From Diphasiastrum complanatum (taxonomy: Eukaryota; Streptophyta; Lycopodiopsida; Lycopodiales; Lycopodiaceae): a stretch of DNA of 64,000 bases. The notes beneath the pieces are model-generated. The model had not been told where the DNA came from. It was given only the letters and a program-made list of their open reading frames with translations, and did no database searches. Made by a program: the position numbers and the translations under genes. Where the stretch lies: NCBI GenBank assembly GCA_029204225.1, contig CM055107.1:24199391-24263390 (forward strand). The letters run 5' to 3'. Shown here one piece after another: positions 31,140 to 43,760 of this stretch (within the stretch, counting starts at the first letter, position 1; every line of letters begins with the position of its first letter).

Positions 31140-31640
31140 CAGAAAATCTTTTTTCCGAAGAGCGCCCATCCACCGTGCCTATCTCTTTACCCTAACTCCT
31201 TGCCCTCCCTCACTGTCCCTCCTTCACCACCATCGATGTCCCATCACCACCCCCTGCCTCCCTCGCTGCCCCTCGTTCACCTCCCACGTTGTCCCTACCC
31301 CTACCTCCCTCGCTGCCCCTAACCCTTTACCCACCCTCGCTCACTGTCCTGCTCCCTCCTCCCTCGCTACCCCTGCTTCCTCCTCCTTCACCTCCCACGC
31401 TGTCCCTACCCCTACCTCCCTCGCTACCCCTACCCCTTTACCCACCCTCGCTCGTTGTCCAGCTCCCTCCTCCCTCGCTCCCTCCTCCTTCGCTCCCTCC
31501 TCCCTCACTGTTTGCACCCCTCCCTCGCTGTCTTGCTCCCTCCTCCCTTGTTGTTTGCACTCCTCGCTCCCTCCTCCTTCGCTCACTCCTCCCTCGTTGT
31601 CCTGCTCCGACTTGCTACACGACACTTGCCACTCTAATTT
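31140..31640 (+). repeat. C/T-rich degenerate tandem repeats in gypsy A leader
   Basis: Repeated phrases such as CCCCTACCTCCCTCGCTGCC and 'CTCCCTCCTCCCTCGCT' fill the leader between primer site and gag. Apparent frames through it are low-complexity Ser/Pro/Leu text. Confidence 0.7.
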
Positions 31641-32094
31641 CTCTGTTTATGCAAAAGTGATCTCTGCTTCCATTGATGATTTTTCTATTGGTGAACACGG
31701 TAGGTTGAAGCATTGATTTGTTGGACATTCCAAACTCCAGTTCTTTTTTTTTTTTTTCTGCAGGCACATTTCTAAACCACTGGATTCTTGTTTGCTGATC
31801 TGATATCTTGCAAGCTTCATACATTATACAGGTGGCAGGTCCTTCCTCTTAGCATTCTACCTTCTCTGCAGATCCTCGGTATTTTAGATCTTGGAACTTG
31901 GACTGGAGACGCCGATTTCCCTTTTCCACTATTTTCTACTTGGTGACTACCTACCTCTCTTACGAGTTCTTGTGAGAATCACTTACGTGTTTTTGATGGC
32001 GTACCTATCGTGACGACTTATGTCCCCTCCTTCAGTTCGTCCATTAGATTCCGTACGTCTCTCGCTCTTGCTCTAGTTTCATTTCTCTTTCAGT

Positions 32095-33600
32095 ATGGCG
32101 GAAGCTTGTTCTCCAACCACGAGTGAACACCCTCAGGATGCTTTGGCAGATCATATTCGTCAGGCCATGGACACTGCTATTTCTAGCCTCTCTTCTCGTT
32201 TAGATACATGACCAATCTTGCCTCATTTTAGTCCTAGATTGATGCATTACAGCCCCATGGCCCTGGCAAGGCTCCTATGACGCCTATCCTCGGGACACCG
32301 TCATCATCCAGTTATCCTAGTGGACATTTTGGTGGATCTCCCATTCCGGCTCCTCCACCTCCCTTTTCATGTACGACAGGTCTTGAACCACACTTTGCTC
32401 GTGATTTCTATGACCGGATACAGCTTACTACCTATTCTGGTTCCTCTGATGGGAATCTTCTAGAGAATTGGTTTGCTAAGCTTGATACTTATTTCCAGAT
32501 CTACCCTAAAACTGACGTTCAGAAGATCCAGTTAGCCGCCTTACATTTAGATGGTCGGGCTGCCACTTGGTGGCGGGTCGTTCTGATCCTGATCGGGAGG
32601 GGATGCATGTATGGCCCCCTTTTCGTCGTGACCTTCGCCATGCTATGATTGATCCTCAGTGGCTGAGTCGCCAGCGTGATCTCTTTCGTAATCTCACTCA
32701 TACTAGCAACCTGGCTTCCTACACAGATAAGTTCACAGAGCTATCTTACCTCTTTTCAAACTTACAGCCAGCCGAGCTCATCTCACGCTACATTGCAGGC
32801 CTTCAAGGTGCCTGACGCTATGATGTCGCATCTTTTCGATCCCATACTCTTTCTGATGCTATGTATCTTGCAGTACTCTACAGCATAAGTACCCTGATAC
32901 ACCATTTTCCCGTTTTTCCCGACCTCGTCCCCCCTCAGTTTCTAGCCCACCCCCTACATTGCCTTCCTCCTCTATTGTTCCTTCTGCCACACGTCCTCCT
33001 ATTCCTCGCCCCACTTTTGTCCACCGTTACACTTCCGTAGAGTTTGCCGACATTCAGCAAAAATGTCTCTGTTTCCGTTGTAAGAGTCCAAACCACCTTG
33101 CTCGTGATTGTCACCAGACTCCTCTTACTACCACTACTGTTTTTTATCATGAGGGCACCGACACTGATGATTCTGATATCCATATCCATATCTCCGACGA
33201 CGTTGATCCTGTGTCCAAGCCTTCTTCTGACCTCCTCCCAGCTACTTGCCATGCCCAGCTTGCTTATGCTACCTGGATAGGGCGTCCTGGTCCTCGCTCC
33301 ATTCGGTTAGGCATTCGCATTACTGGACGAGAATATATTGCTTTGGTGGATACAGGTAGCACACATTCCTTTATCAGCAGTTACATCTCCAGTCGGATCT
33401 GTGCTTTACCTAATCCTGCTCCACAGCCTCTCAATGTTGAGGTTGCCAGTTCTCAAATGTTCCAGGGCTTAGCATACCACATTGGGGATTTTTCTGGACA
33501 GGCGGATCTTTACATTATTCCTATGGAGCGCTATAATCTGATCCTTAGTGCTGATTGGTTTGCTTCTCTTGGTGCCGTTACACTGGATTTGACACGATAG
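32095..33600 (+). pseudogene. Gypsy A gag and protease (frameshifted)
   Basis: Start probably ATG 32095 (MAEACSPTTSE) with an early stop. 32277-32580: RDFYDRIQLTTYSGSSDGNL, ENWFAKLDTYFQIYPKTD, LDGRAATWW (capsid). Shift near 32575. 32959-33600: zinc knuckle CFRCKSPNHLARDC (C-x2-C-x4-H-x4-C) and protease active site LVDTGSTHSFIS. TAG at 33598 separates it from the RT frame. Confidence 0.8.
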
Positions 33601-35028
33601 ACACTCACTTTTGTGCATGATTCAGTTACCCACTCCCTTGTTGGCATCGATTCCCAGGGAGATTATCAGCTGATCAGTGGAAAACAGTTTATGCGTAGCC
33701 TACCTAAGGTTCATTGTGCGGCTCTCTTATGTGTACAGCGTGCTACAGCCGCTCCTCCAGTCACCACTTCACCACCACCAGCTGTTCCTCATGTGATATC
33801 TGACCTCTTACATCAGTATGCTTATGTCTTTTCAGAACCTATGACACTACCACCAATGTGTGATGTTAACCATCACATTGATTTATGCCTTGGGTCTGCT
33901 CCTCCCTCCCGTCCTCCCTACCGTATGTCTAAGTCTGAGCATGATGAGGTTGAGCTTCAGATCTCTGCATTATTAGACCAGGGTCTTATTGTTCCTAGCC
34001 ATAGCCCTTTTGGTGCCCATGTTCTCCTTGTTAGTAAGAAAGATGGTACCAAACGTCTCTGCGTCGATTATCGTGCCCTCAATAAGCTAACTATCCTCAA
34101 CCAGTACCCTATCCCTCACATGGATGACCTATTTGATCAGCTTGGCACTTCCCAAATTTTTTCCAAGATAGACCCTGGATATCACCAGATTAGGATGCAC
34201 CCCTCTGACGAACATAAGATTGCTTTTTGTACCCATCTTGGCTTATACGAGTTTCGTGTACTTCCTTTTGGCGTTACTAACGGTCCTCCTACGTTCCAGA
34301 ATGTTATGAATAATATTATGCGTCCACTTCTTGGTCATTGTGTTTTAGTTTATTTCGATGACATTCTCATTATAAGTACATCCCTTGACAAGCATGTGTC
34401 CCATCTCACGTCTGTCTTTCAGTTACTCATTCACCATCACTTGTTTGCCAAACTGTCCAAATGTTCCTTCACCGTTGCTGAGATTGAATTTCTTGGGTTT
34501 CTTATTTGTGATGGACGTATTCGCCTTGATCCTCATAAGGTTCAGGCTATCCAGGACTGGCTTAAACCACACGATGTTCACCATGTTTGTATGTTCCTCC
34601 GTTTAGCCACTCATCTTCGCCACCCTGTTCCCCACTTTGCCACTGTGGCTGCTCCTCTTCATGCTCTTCTAAGGAAATCTCGTACATTTCTGTGGACCCC
34701 TGATTGTCAGACAGCCTTTGATACCCTTCGTCGCGCTATTGTTGATGTCGCTGTTATGTGCTTACCTCGATTTGACCAGAAATTTATTGTTGAGACGATG
34801 CTAGTTCCATTGGTTTGGGTGCCTTACTTCGCCAGTCCCAGTGCATCATTGCTTATGAGTCACGACGGCTTCGCTCGTCTTTATCATTTTGGGTCTCTCT
34901 GTATCCCTAGATCTTTGCCTCTTCGCCCCCAGTTACTGTCTGATACTCATTCCTCCCCTGTTGGTAGCCATTTTGGGTTTCAAACGTCTTATATTCGTCT
35001 TAAGAACACTTTTACTGGCCATCCATGA
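33601..35028 (+). pseudogene. Gypsy A reverse transcriptase (damaged) and RNase H remnant
   Basis: An almost open frame: [59 protein letters not shown] (the usual Leu-Arg-Ser before Gly-Tyr-His is replaced by Pro), VLPFGVTNGPPTFQ, VYFDDILII (active site F-D-D instead of L-D-D). RNase H is recognisable only at its start (FLWTPDCQTAFDTLRRAI), after which the DTDAS region is missing. Confidence 0.8.
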
Positions 35029-35788
35029 AGTTTGAGCTAGCCCTCCTTATTCGAAATTGCACTTTTTGTGCCCGCAACAAGTACTCCCGTGCTAAATCTG
35101 CCGGTTTGCTTCAGAGTTGGCCTATCTGTCATCGCCAGTGGACCGCTAATTCTATGGACTTTATCCTAGGCCTTCCCCGTATCCAGCCTGGTCATGATTC
35201 ATGTATGGTGGTGGTTGATGGGTTCTCGAAGCAAGCACATTTTATACCGGTTCGCAATACTATTACAGCTGAGCAGTGTGCACGTTTATTCTTGTCAAAG
35301 ATTTTCCGCCTCCATCGGTTTCCTCGTACTATCCTTTCTGATCAGGATAGTAAGTTTACCTCTACATTTTGGACAGAGCTTATGCGCATGCTGGATGTTC
35401 AGCTTTTCATGGGTTCTGCTTATCATTCCACTGCCGATGGACAGTCCGAGGTCCTTAATCGGATCCTTGAGGATTACCTCCGCCATTTTGTTACTCCTTC
35501 AGGGAAGGACTGGGATCAGCATCTATGTTCAGCTGAGTATAGCTATAATAGCTCAGTTAGTACCAGCACTGGTGTCTCTCCCTTCTTATTATCTCATGGT
35601 TATGCACCCCTGTTACCTGGGTGGGATACCTCTTCCTCCTGAGGATACACCTGTTACACTTGCCTCTTTTCTATCAGGTGCTCGCGAGCTTATTTCTCGG
35701 GCCAGCGCACATCTACAGCACGTCCAGCTGCGGTACCAGACTTCTGTTGATCGTCATCGATTGCATGTTCAGTTTCAGGATGGGGATA
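35025..35788 (+). pseudogene. Gypsy A integrase, interrupted by copia B
   Basis: NCTFCARNKYSRAKSAG (end of the zinc domain), MDFILGLPR, VVVDGFSKQAHFIPV, TILSDQDSKFTSTFW, STADGQSEVLNRILEDYLRH: the D-D-E core is all there. A shift near 35630 moves the frame; the integrase C-terminal text VQFQDGDI is cut by the copia B insertion and continues at 37697 (VYLRLRFAQH) and, after copia C, at 48472 (HFIEGHASTEKLAPRYYGPY). Confidence 0.82.
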
Positions 35789-36226
35789 TGTAAGAAAACC
35801 GACTTGATCATACAAGTAACCCAAGACACGATTCCTATTGTTGTTAGACAATAGTCATACACATGAGAGAGAACAACAATGATGAAGAGATGTACTCCAA
35901 CTATGTCCCATTACAATTGAGGTAGGGCGCCAGCCTACATATATACTTTCTCTAAACTATGTGTAAGGTAAAAAGCATAAAGCAAATAGCAAAAGACAAA
36001 AAGCTAATTGCTATAATTACTACCTATATTGGGTAAACACCCAAGATGAGCTTCTAAGTGATAAAAGCAAATCCTATTCTAGAAGTAGTGTGCCCACCTA
36101 CACACATGACTAAAAAACGAATTTACTATAAAAAGTAATGACCCTAAACTATGACTTACTATAAATAGTAATGGCCCCTATATTAGCACGCAGGCATGCC
36201 TCTACAATTAACCATTGATTCTAACA
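35789..36226 (-). repeat. 3' LTR of copia B
   Basis: 438 bp; followed (toward higher coordinates) by CTCCCCCTTAATAA, the polypurine tract read backwards. Confidence 0.92.
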
Positions 36227-36354
36227 CTCCCCCTTAATAAATAATTGATTATCAATAACACCTAGGAGAGTCCTGAACTTCTCAAATTTTTCACGACCAA
36301 GTCCTTTTGTGAAGATATCTGCAACTTGATCATTGGTGTCACAGTAGATCAACT

Positions 36355-37239
36355 CTACTTCACCACTCTTTGTAACTTTTCTCGTATAAAATGCTGCTGA
36401 ACTTCAATATGCTTTGACCTACTATGAAATATTGGATTCTTTGCAAGTTGTATACAACTCTGATTGTCACACCATAGAATTGTAGGTTCAACTTGTTCTA
36501 TATGAAGATCTTTTAGAATCCTTCGTAACCAAATTGCTTCACAAGTTGCTGATGTAGTAGCCCTGTACTCTGCCTCTATAGAAGATATAGCAATTGTTGG
36601 TTGCTTTTTACTACTCCAAGATATAGTTCCTGTTCCAAGATTAAATGCATATCCTGTAGTCGATCTTCTATCTTCTGCATTTCCTGCCCAGTCAGCATCA
36701 ACAAAACCCTCAAGTTTTATTTTTGTTCCTTTACCATAATAAATGCCATACCTGAGTGTCCCTTTGACATAACGCAAAATCCTTTTTGCCGCTTTCCAAC
36801 GACAAACTTTTGGTAAAGACATGAACTAACTCACCATGCTCACTGCATATGAAATGTCTGGTCGAGTAGTCGTTAGATAGATAAGACTACCTACAAGCTG
36901 CCTATAAAGTGTTTCATTCACACTTTCAGAATTTTCCTCTTTTGTAAGCTTTACACTTGGATCATATGGTGTAGAAATGGACTTACAATCAAGCATGTTA
37001 AACTTCTTGAGTAACTCTCTTGCATACTTTGCTTGTGATATGAAAAGATTTTCATTTGATCTCCAAACTTCAATACCCAAACAATATTGAAGTCTCTCTA
37101 AATCTTTCATATCAAACTCCTGTAAAAGATTGTTCTTTATCTTCTCTATTAGTGACTTATTTGACCCTGTGATAATAAGATCATCTACATAAAGAACAAT
37201 AATGACTATGTCATCCAAATCTTTCATAATATAAAGCGT
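36355..37239 (-). pseudogene. Copia B C-terminal RT and RNase H
   Basis: Minus strand: TLYIMKDLDDIVIIVLYVDD (RT active site YVDD), LQYCLGIEVW, YRQLVGSLIYLTTTRPDISY; then a TAG (36826-36828) and, in the same frame, RNase H: FVDADWAGNAEDRRSTTGY, ISSIEAEYRATTSATCEAIW, LWCDNQSCIQLAKNPIFHSR, SKHIEVQQHFIRE. One nonsense codon, no start codon of its own; only the last third of pol remains. Confidence 0.85.
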
Positions 37240-37240
37240 T

Positions 37241-37253
37241 GGCTCTGATACCA
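37241..37253 (-). promoter_or_regulatory. Primer-binding site of copia B
   Basis: Minus strand TGGTATCAGAGCC, complementary to initiator tRNA-Met; immediately adjacent to the LTR and directly fused to RT coding sequence. Confidence 0.85.
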
Positions 37254-37691
37254 TGTAAGAAAACCGACTTGATCATACAAGTAACCCAAGACACGATTCC
37301 TATTGTTGTTAGACAATAGTCATACACATGAGAGAGAACAACAATGATGAAGAGATGTACTCCAACTATGTCCCATTACAATTGAGGTAGGGCGCCAGCC
37401 TACATATATACTTTCTCTAAACTATGTGTAAGGTAAACAGCATAAAGCAAATAGCAAAAGACAAAAAGCTAATTGCTATAATTACTACCTATATTGGGTA
37501 AACACCCAAGATGAGTTTCTAAGTGATAAAAGCAAATCCTATTCTAGTAGTAGTGCGCCCACCTACATGCATGACTAAAAAACGAATTTACTATAAATAG
37601 TAATGACCCTAAACTACGACTTACTATAAATAGTAATGGCCCCTATAATAGCACGCAAGCATGCCTCTACAATTAACCATTAATTCTAACA
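37254..37691 (-). repeat. 5' LTR of copia B
   Basis: 438 bp, same length as the other LTR; next to GGATA. Confidence 0.92.
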
Positions 37692-37728
37692 GGATATAGT
37701 TTATCTACGCCTTCGTTTTGCTCAACAC

Positions 37729-38803
37729 TGTTATATAATTGAAAATCGAGATAGAAAGGATCGTTAAAATCGAGGTTTACCAACCTAGGAATCCTCGATG
37801 GTCTTCTACAACTCAAAATAAATCAAAATCAGAAACATGCAATCAACATGCAAGCAAATACAATGACATGCAATCAACATGCAGGCAATTGTGGAAACAT
37901 GCAAGCAATCTGAAGAATTCTAGAGGCATGCATGCAACATGCATGGACTAGTACTTGCACATGCAAACGGAAATTGATAGCAAATTCTAATTTTGTCGAC
38001 ATGCAATGAATAGATCAAACTTTCGAAGTAATCGGATCTGCTGGCTATGCAGGGCAACGAGCAAGATGAAGAGGATGCGAGCAGAAATTTGCATGAAACT
38101 TCCGTCGGAAACTTGCTACACAAACTAAAATGATAGTATATGCTATAAGGAGCATTCTAACATCATTAATCCTGGAAATTGCTCCTCCAATTGGGTCGAT
38201 TGGATCACGAATGCTTGTTGTCCATGAATTTCCAGCAAGAAGAACTTTACATTAGCAAGAATACAAAGCAATAAATCAGATCCAACAATACACCAATCTA
38301 GGATAGCATTAATTAGCAAGAGATTCTACCACAAAAACAAATCACAAGAGCATATGTGAGAAGAAATCTCTCTCTCTCCAATAGTGCGCCTATCTAGGAG
38401 GAGGAGGTATCATTTATAGATTGGAAACAAATGATATGTGATGTACATGGCTTCCAAGTGTCAAAAGTAGGTGAAATAGGTGTCCCACATGCTAAGCATG
38501 CATTTTCCCTCTTCATGCAATGATTTGCCTTGGTCCACAAGTTTCCTATATAGGAAAAATGCGCCCTCCTACAACATGAGAAAATTCATATAGTTCCAAC
38601 ATATAGTTGGTAGCATGTAAAATTACCCCCTAGGGTCCCATGTACAACTTATGGGCCTACTCAAGGTTTTAAAACCTTTACAATAAATTTTTATAATGTT
38701 TACAAACTTGGTAAGCCTAGTTAAACTTTGAGAGAAACAACGCAAATTAAAATTGCGTGGCACTAAAATACATGGTGAAATTGATCAAACTTAAACCATA
38801 ACA
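37729..38803 (-). repeat. 3' LTR of copia C
   Basis: 1,075 bp. Contains many copies of 'CATGCAA(T/G)CAACATGCA' and similar around 37840-37950. Confidence 0.9.
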
Positions 38804-40567
38804 GCTCCCTCCTAAGTTTGGTCAATTTTGCATACTCCAAGCTTCTTCCTATGACGATGAAATAATTTTGCATGGAGTGGCTTTGTAAGAATATCTGCAA
38901 CCATGTTACTTGAGTCAATGAGATAGGGGAGATAATCTCCTTCTTGACTAGATCTCTCAAATGATGATACTTGATATGAATATGTTTGGTCCTCCCATGA
39001 AATACGACGTCTTTTGAAAGTACAATAGCAGAATCAATAAATAAAGAACTTGGGCCTTCATCAAGTTGATGTAGATGTTCAAGCATGAATCGCAGCCAAA
39101 CTACTTCATTAGAAGCTCTTGAGGCTGCGATATATTCCGCCTCGCAAGAGGATTGAGCAACGAAAGATTGCTTCTTGCATATCCATGTGATGGCTGCCCC
39201 TGAAAGTATACTACATCCTCCTGTCCACATTAGAAGCCCAACTGGCATCACTGTATGAAGCAAGTGATAGAGCATCTTGTTTAGAGAAAACAAGTCCATA
39301 ATCGGAAGTAGCTTTCAAATATTGTAAAACATATTTAGCTTGCTTCCAATGAATAACACCAGGATAGTAGCAAACTGACTAAGAGTATGAACTGCATAGG
39401 CACTATCAGGCCGTGTCCAAGTAGTGAGATACATTAAAGATCCAATCAAATTGTGATAAGGAATCTTGGACATTTCATCATGTTCCTCTTCAGTCTTCGC
39501 TCCATCTTCCTTGGATAATTTAACTCTAGGTAGCATAGGAATGTCTTTGCCTTTGCACTCCAACATATTGTAGTCCTTTAGGATCTTTAAAATATAATGT
39601 TGTTGATGAAGTGCAATGGTGCCTTTTATCCTGTCATGATGAATTTGAATTCCAAGGCAAAATTTTGCCTCTCCAAGGTCCGAAACATCAAAGATAGAGC
39701 CAATTAACTTCTTACAATGATTGATGAAAGGTTTCCTATCAACAATGAATCATCAACATAGACTGTCAACAATACATAATACTCATTCACCCTTTTGAAA
39801 TAAACATTACCATCAGGAATGAATGGTATGAACCCCAATGCTCTTAGGACTTGATCTATCTTCTTATTCCATTGCCTAGCGGATTGCTTTAAACCATATA
39901 TACTTTTTAAAAGCAAGCAAACCCAACTAGGATGATGTCTACTCACATAGCCTGATGGCTGCTTCATAAAAATAGTTTCATCAAGTGTGCCATATAAATA
40001 TGTTGTTTTCTCATCTATTTGATGCATTTCCAGATCATAATAATTGGCCAAAGCAACTAACAAACGTATGCTAGCTTGCTTTACAACGGGAGAAAAGGTA
40101 TCAAAGTAGTCAACTCCAAACTTTTGAGAATAACCTTTTGCTACAAGGCAAGCCTTGAAGCGTATAATATCACCTTCAGAAGAAAATTTCAGCTTATAGA
40201 GCCATTTGCAATCTATAGCCTTTCTTCCTGGTAATAGAGGATGCAGCTTCCAAACTTGGTGTCGATACATGGACTCCATCTCTTCATCCATAGCTTTGCG
40301 CCATTGATCTCGTTCTTTACTTTGCATTGCTTCTTCATAAGTTGATGGAGCTTCCACAAAATATCCAAATTCTCTTTGGAAGCGAACTGGCTCTCGTCTT
40401 TCTCTCCTTGGCCGTGATGTAGCAGCTTCCTCATCTTCGAATTCTTCTTCTTCCTCACCTGCATGTTCAATGATTTCTTCTTCTTCTTCTTCATCAAGAA
40501 GAGGTATGCATAGTTGGAACAATAGGCTGCTCTTCTGGGGTAGCATGAAACAGCTTGAAAACACCAT
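38804..40567 (-). pseudogene. Copia C reverse transcriptase and RNase H (broken in three)
   Basis: Acidic linker (EEEEEEIIEHAGEEEEEF), RREPVRFQREFGYFVEAPST, AIDCKWLYKLKFSSEGDI, RFKACLVAKGYSQKFGVDYF, SIYGLKQSARQWN, VLLTVYVDDSLLIG (active site YVDD). It then breaks near 39704; YHNLIGSLMYLTTWTRPDS at about 39430; breaks near 39310; RNase H ITWICKKQSFVAQSSCEAEY, HGRTKHIHIKYHHLRD. The sequence runs into the LTR without a clean stop. Confidence 0.82.
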
Positions 40568-40743
40568 ATCCTAGAACATTTGCTTCTTCCTCTTTCTGGA
40601 ATATAGGATCATCTATGAACTTTGATTCATCAAAGCGTACATCTCTAGAAAAATGAAATTTCTTTGTAGCTAGAATGTAAATCTTATAATAATTTGAGAT
40701 TGCATCATATCCAGCAGTATTGTCTAGCTTATTGCGTTTAACT

Positions 40744-41723
40744 TTATAAATATGCTAGACATCCAAAAATTCTAACATGTGTTAACTTGGGCTTTTTCCC
40801 AGTCCAGCATTCGTAAGGAGTTTTCTCCGTATCTAGAGATTGTAAAGTACGATTCTGCAAGTAATCGGCAGTATTAACTGCTTCTGCCCAAAATTTAGCA
40901 GGTAACTTTGCATGAATCATCATGCAACGTGCTGCCTCAACAAGAGTTCGATTCCACCGTTCTGCAACACCATTGTGCTGAGGGGTGTACAACAGCCGTA
41001 AACTGATGTAGAATGTTATTGCTGGTACAAAACTCCTGAACTTCTGCAGAAATATATTCACCACCACGATCTTAACATAGTTGTCTAACTCTCTTTGAAG
41101 TCTTAGAGTGCACAAAACTGAGAAATTCTTTAAATTTTGAAAGAACGTCACTTTTATTAGCAATAATCGTCAATGAATGTGACAAAATAACGTGCACTTC
41201 CAATAGAGTTAACAGGCAAAGGTCTACAAACATCTGAGTGAACTAATTCAAGAAGTTCTTTAGATCTATGGCCCTCCTTATTGAATGGAGAGCGAGTCAT
41301 CTTGCCCAGCATGCAAGAGTCACATGGATGATATGAAGCGGGAATATTGATGTTAAAATCAACCCCTTCAAACAACTTTTTCTTTGCTGCATCAAGAATG
41401 CTTCGCATGCTCATGTGATAGAGCCTAGCATGCCATAATGCATGCATCTTGTCTTCGACGGCTGAAACTTCGTCGCATGCAATAAGAACTTTTGCGTGAT
41501 ACAGGTTCTCCCTCCGTAAGCCTGTTGCAAGCTGCTTTCCACTTTTCGTGTCCATTAGCCTGCAATCATTGTCAAGAAACAAGACTTTGATTCCCACATC
41601 TGTCATGCGGGCTACTGACAATAAGTCCTTTTGCATGGTTGGTACATGCAATACATTTCAAAGAACTTTAGAACCTTCAATTGTGAGTAAACTCAGGCTT
41701 CCTATTCCTGAAACATCATGTTG
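40744..41723 (-). pseudogene. Copia C protease end and integrase (stop and frameshift)
   Basis: Reads on from the gypsy D insertion: SQHDVSGIGSLSLLTIEGSK, a TGA near 41660, then LHVPTMQKDLLSVARM, LYHMSMRSILDAAKKK, CDSCMLGKMTRSPF (HHCC zinc module), LVHSDVCRPLPVNS, RYFVTFIDDY. Frame moves near 41160; then NGVAERWNRTLVEAARCMM, LPAKFWAEAVNTADYLQNR. The usual middle of the core is compressed or shifted. Confidence 0.8.
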
Positions 41724-41728
41724 ACTAC

Positions 41729-42255
41729 TGTTACGTACCCATAAGGGTACGCAACAGGAAACTTGAGGTGATGGTCTCAGTTATGGGACGGAACGCTAAT
41801 CTGGAGCTATAGGTCTTTTGGGTGCCACGCGTCAATGTCTCATTGGCACGCGGTGACTCGTTGTTATGGGCCCGCGTCAGTGTGCACAACTGCCGCGTGT
41901 CGTTAGTCATGCGTGACTCCTATGGAGGGAGATGACCCACCTGGACTATGTATATAGAGGTGGATCTCCATGAGCTAGGTATTCATTCTCTCCTGGAGAA
42001 TGAAGAGCTCTTCCACTGGTGGTCAGGTCAGGACGAGTATCTAGGCCTCAGGATGTAGGTAGGTGAGAGTCGAGGGTAAGGCATGGTGGTATGGGACACC
42101 ATGGCTTACATGAGATCCTAGCTTGCTTGATGGTGGTCTGTAGCTCCAGTGCACGGGGGTGAGGTGGCAGTACCTCTATGATTGGGTGAAAACTTAGCGT
42201 TCGTCACCTGTTTGTACTTTCGCAATGACCGGCATGACGATGGGGATTTCTAACA
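41729..42255 (+). repeat. 5' LTR of gypsy D
   Basis: 527 bp with a palindromic start (GTTACGTACCCATAAGGGTACGCAAC). TATATAGAGG around 41950 may be the TATA region. Confidence 0.92.
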
Positions 42256-42257
42256 GT

Positions 42258-42270
42258 TGGTATCAGAGCC
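42258..42270 (+). promoter_or_regulatory. Primer-binding site of gypsy D
   Basis: TGGTATCAGAGCC, two bases after the LTR; complementary to initiator tRNA-Met. Confidence 0.85.
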
Positions 42271-43760
42271 ACCGATCACTGTGAATAAGGTGCAATCGCT
42301 CTAACTTTTGTTATTGGCTGGTTTGAGCTTTTAGCTGTTATTTTTTAAGGCTTAGTTGATTTCGTTGAATCGATCTGAACAACTTCGCTTTTTGGTTCGT
42401 CTTAATCTGAGGTCGTTTTGATTGAAAACGAACCACCTTTGCTAGCTACGGTGGTGGTAGTCGATTTCTTTTGAATGTTTTACGGTTTTTAAAACTTCAA
42501 ATACCGATATCGTTTTTGGCCTTATTTTGAGCCTTGGAAGTCAAAAAAAAATTTTGCATAAAGTTTTTCTTTGTTACGAAAAAAATTTGCCAAAAAGAAA
42601 AAAAAAAAAATTTCCTCGGGCACCCACACGTCCGCGCGGACCTGCGCGCCTGGCTGCTGGTTCTGTTCCGTACAGTTTCAAAAAATTCTGTAACCGTTGT
42701 GGTTGCGTGACTCCCACACATCTGCATATTGGAGGAGTTTTATTAATCTTTAATAATTACGTTCACAAGTTCCTTCACTCTTGGTTCTAAAGGATTTCTG
42801 TACCTTGCAAGTACAATAATCTTGAATATGTTGAGAAAATTGTTAAAGCAAAGTAAAGCTTTCGGTTTCTCAAGAAAAGCTGCAGAGCCTTTCTTTTTGC
42901 AATCTAAACCAAAGAGTTGAGGCCTTGTTTGGTTAACGCGAACATGATTGAAAGTTCTTTGTACTTGTAAAGTACATAGTAAACAAAGTTTACAAAGTTT
43001 TTTTTATACTAAGTTATAAAACTTAGTTTCTAAGTTTGAACATAAAAGCTTTTCTAAACTTTCAATTTGCTTTAACTAAATTTTGAAGAAAGGGGGGAGA
43101 TTAATAAAACAAAAGTACACAGTTGTACAACTGTACTTGCAGGCTGTACCTACTGCAGGTACAGACCTGTGTACCCTTTTTCTTCATTTTCTTAGCCTCT
43201 TTCTTGGGCTCAATCCTCTTCTTTGTAATCTTCCACACACACACCAAGAAAAATTGGTAATTCCTTCATCCTTTTCTCTTTTGGGGAAGAAATTTGATGT
43301 TTTTTCCTCCACCACCACCTCATGAACGTACAGTTGTACCTGCACTTTTTCCTTTGCCTAAGGACAAGCCTTAGAGGAGACTTAGGTGTATCTATAGGCC
43401 ATAAGGCCATGAGGTCAAGGCGGTAACCCAAAAGTTGGGTGGGAACGTGACCCAAGTGGCCCTTGGGTGAGGTGGTGTAAAGAGGGTGGTGGCCATGTGA
43501 GTTGAGGATAGGTGGACCCCATAAGGGGATGCCACTTGTTTTAGGTGCCCATGTGCTTGCTAGGTGGCGACCATAAGGCCCACCACTCGGCAAGGCCTTT
43601 TTAAGAAGGAAAAGAAGTGGGATGGGGGGCATAGGCTCCATTTCCATCATTGAGGTGCTTCTTGTGGCTTAGTCTCCTTGAGTAGTGGTCTCAAGTTCTC
43701 TCTAAGTCCTTTTGTTGCGAAGCCCTTGTAGTTTTTTTCTTTGCGAAGCCCTTGTGCGCC
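42271..43760 (+). other. Leader of gypsy D, non-coding
   Basis: About 1.5 kb between primer site and gag. It holds the same text as 515-1020 and several poly(A)/poly(T) runs; no convincing frame. Confidence 0.6.

Larger units (their letters stand above)
35789..37691 (-). mobile_element. Ty1/copia element B, internally deleted (1.9 kb)
   Basis: Both LTRs are 438 bp (35789-36226 and 37254-37691), TGTAAG...CTAACA, differing at about 11 positions. Target duplication GGATA at 35784-35788 and 37692-37696. In minus orientation the primer site (37241-37253) touches the 5' LTR and is fused directly to the RT; gag, protease, integrase and the RT N-terminus are absent. The polypurine tract AAGGGGGAG abuts the 3' LTR at 36227. 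Inserted in gypsy A's integrase. Confidence 0.93.

Noticed and set aside
31099-31716. Ser/Pro-rich 205-codon frame before gypsy A gag
   Set aside because: Lies in the leader, made of C/T-rich tandem repeats; runs through the primer-site region and has no gag similarity.
37830-37950. CATGCAA-type repeats as a CRISPR array
   Set aside because: Short degenerate repeats inside a copia LTR, present again in the partner LTR (47500-47620); no equal spacers or cas genes, and the genome is eukaryotic.
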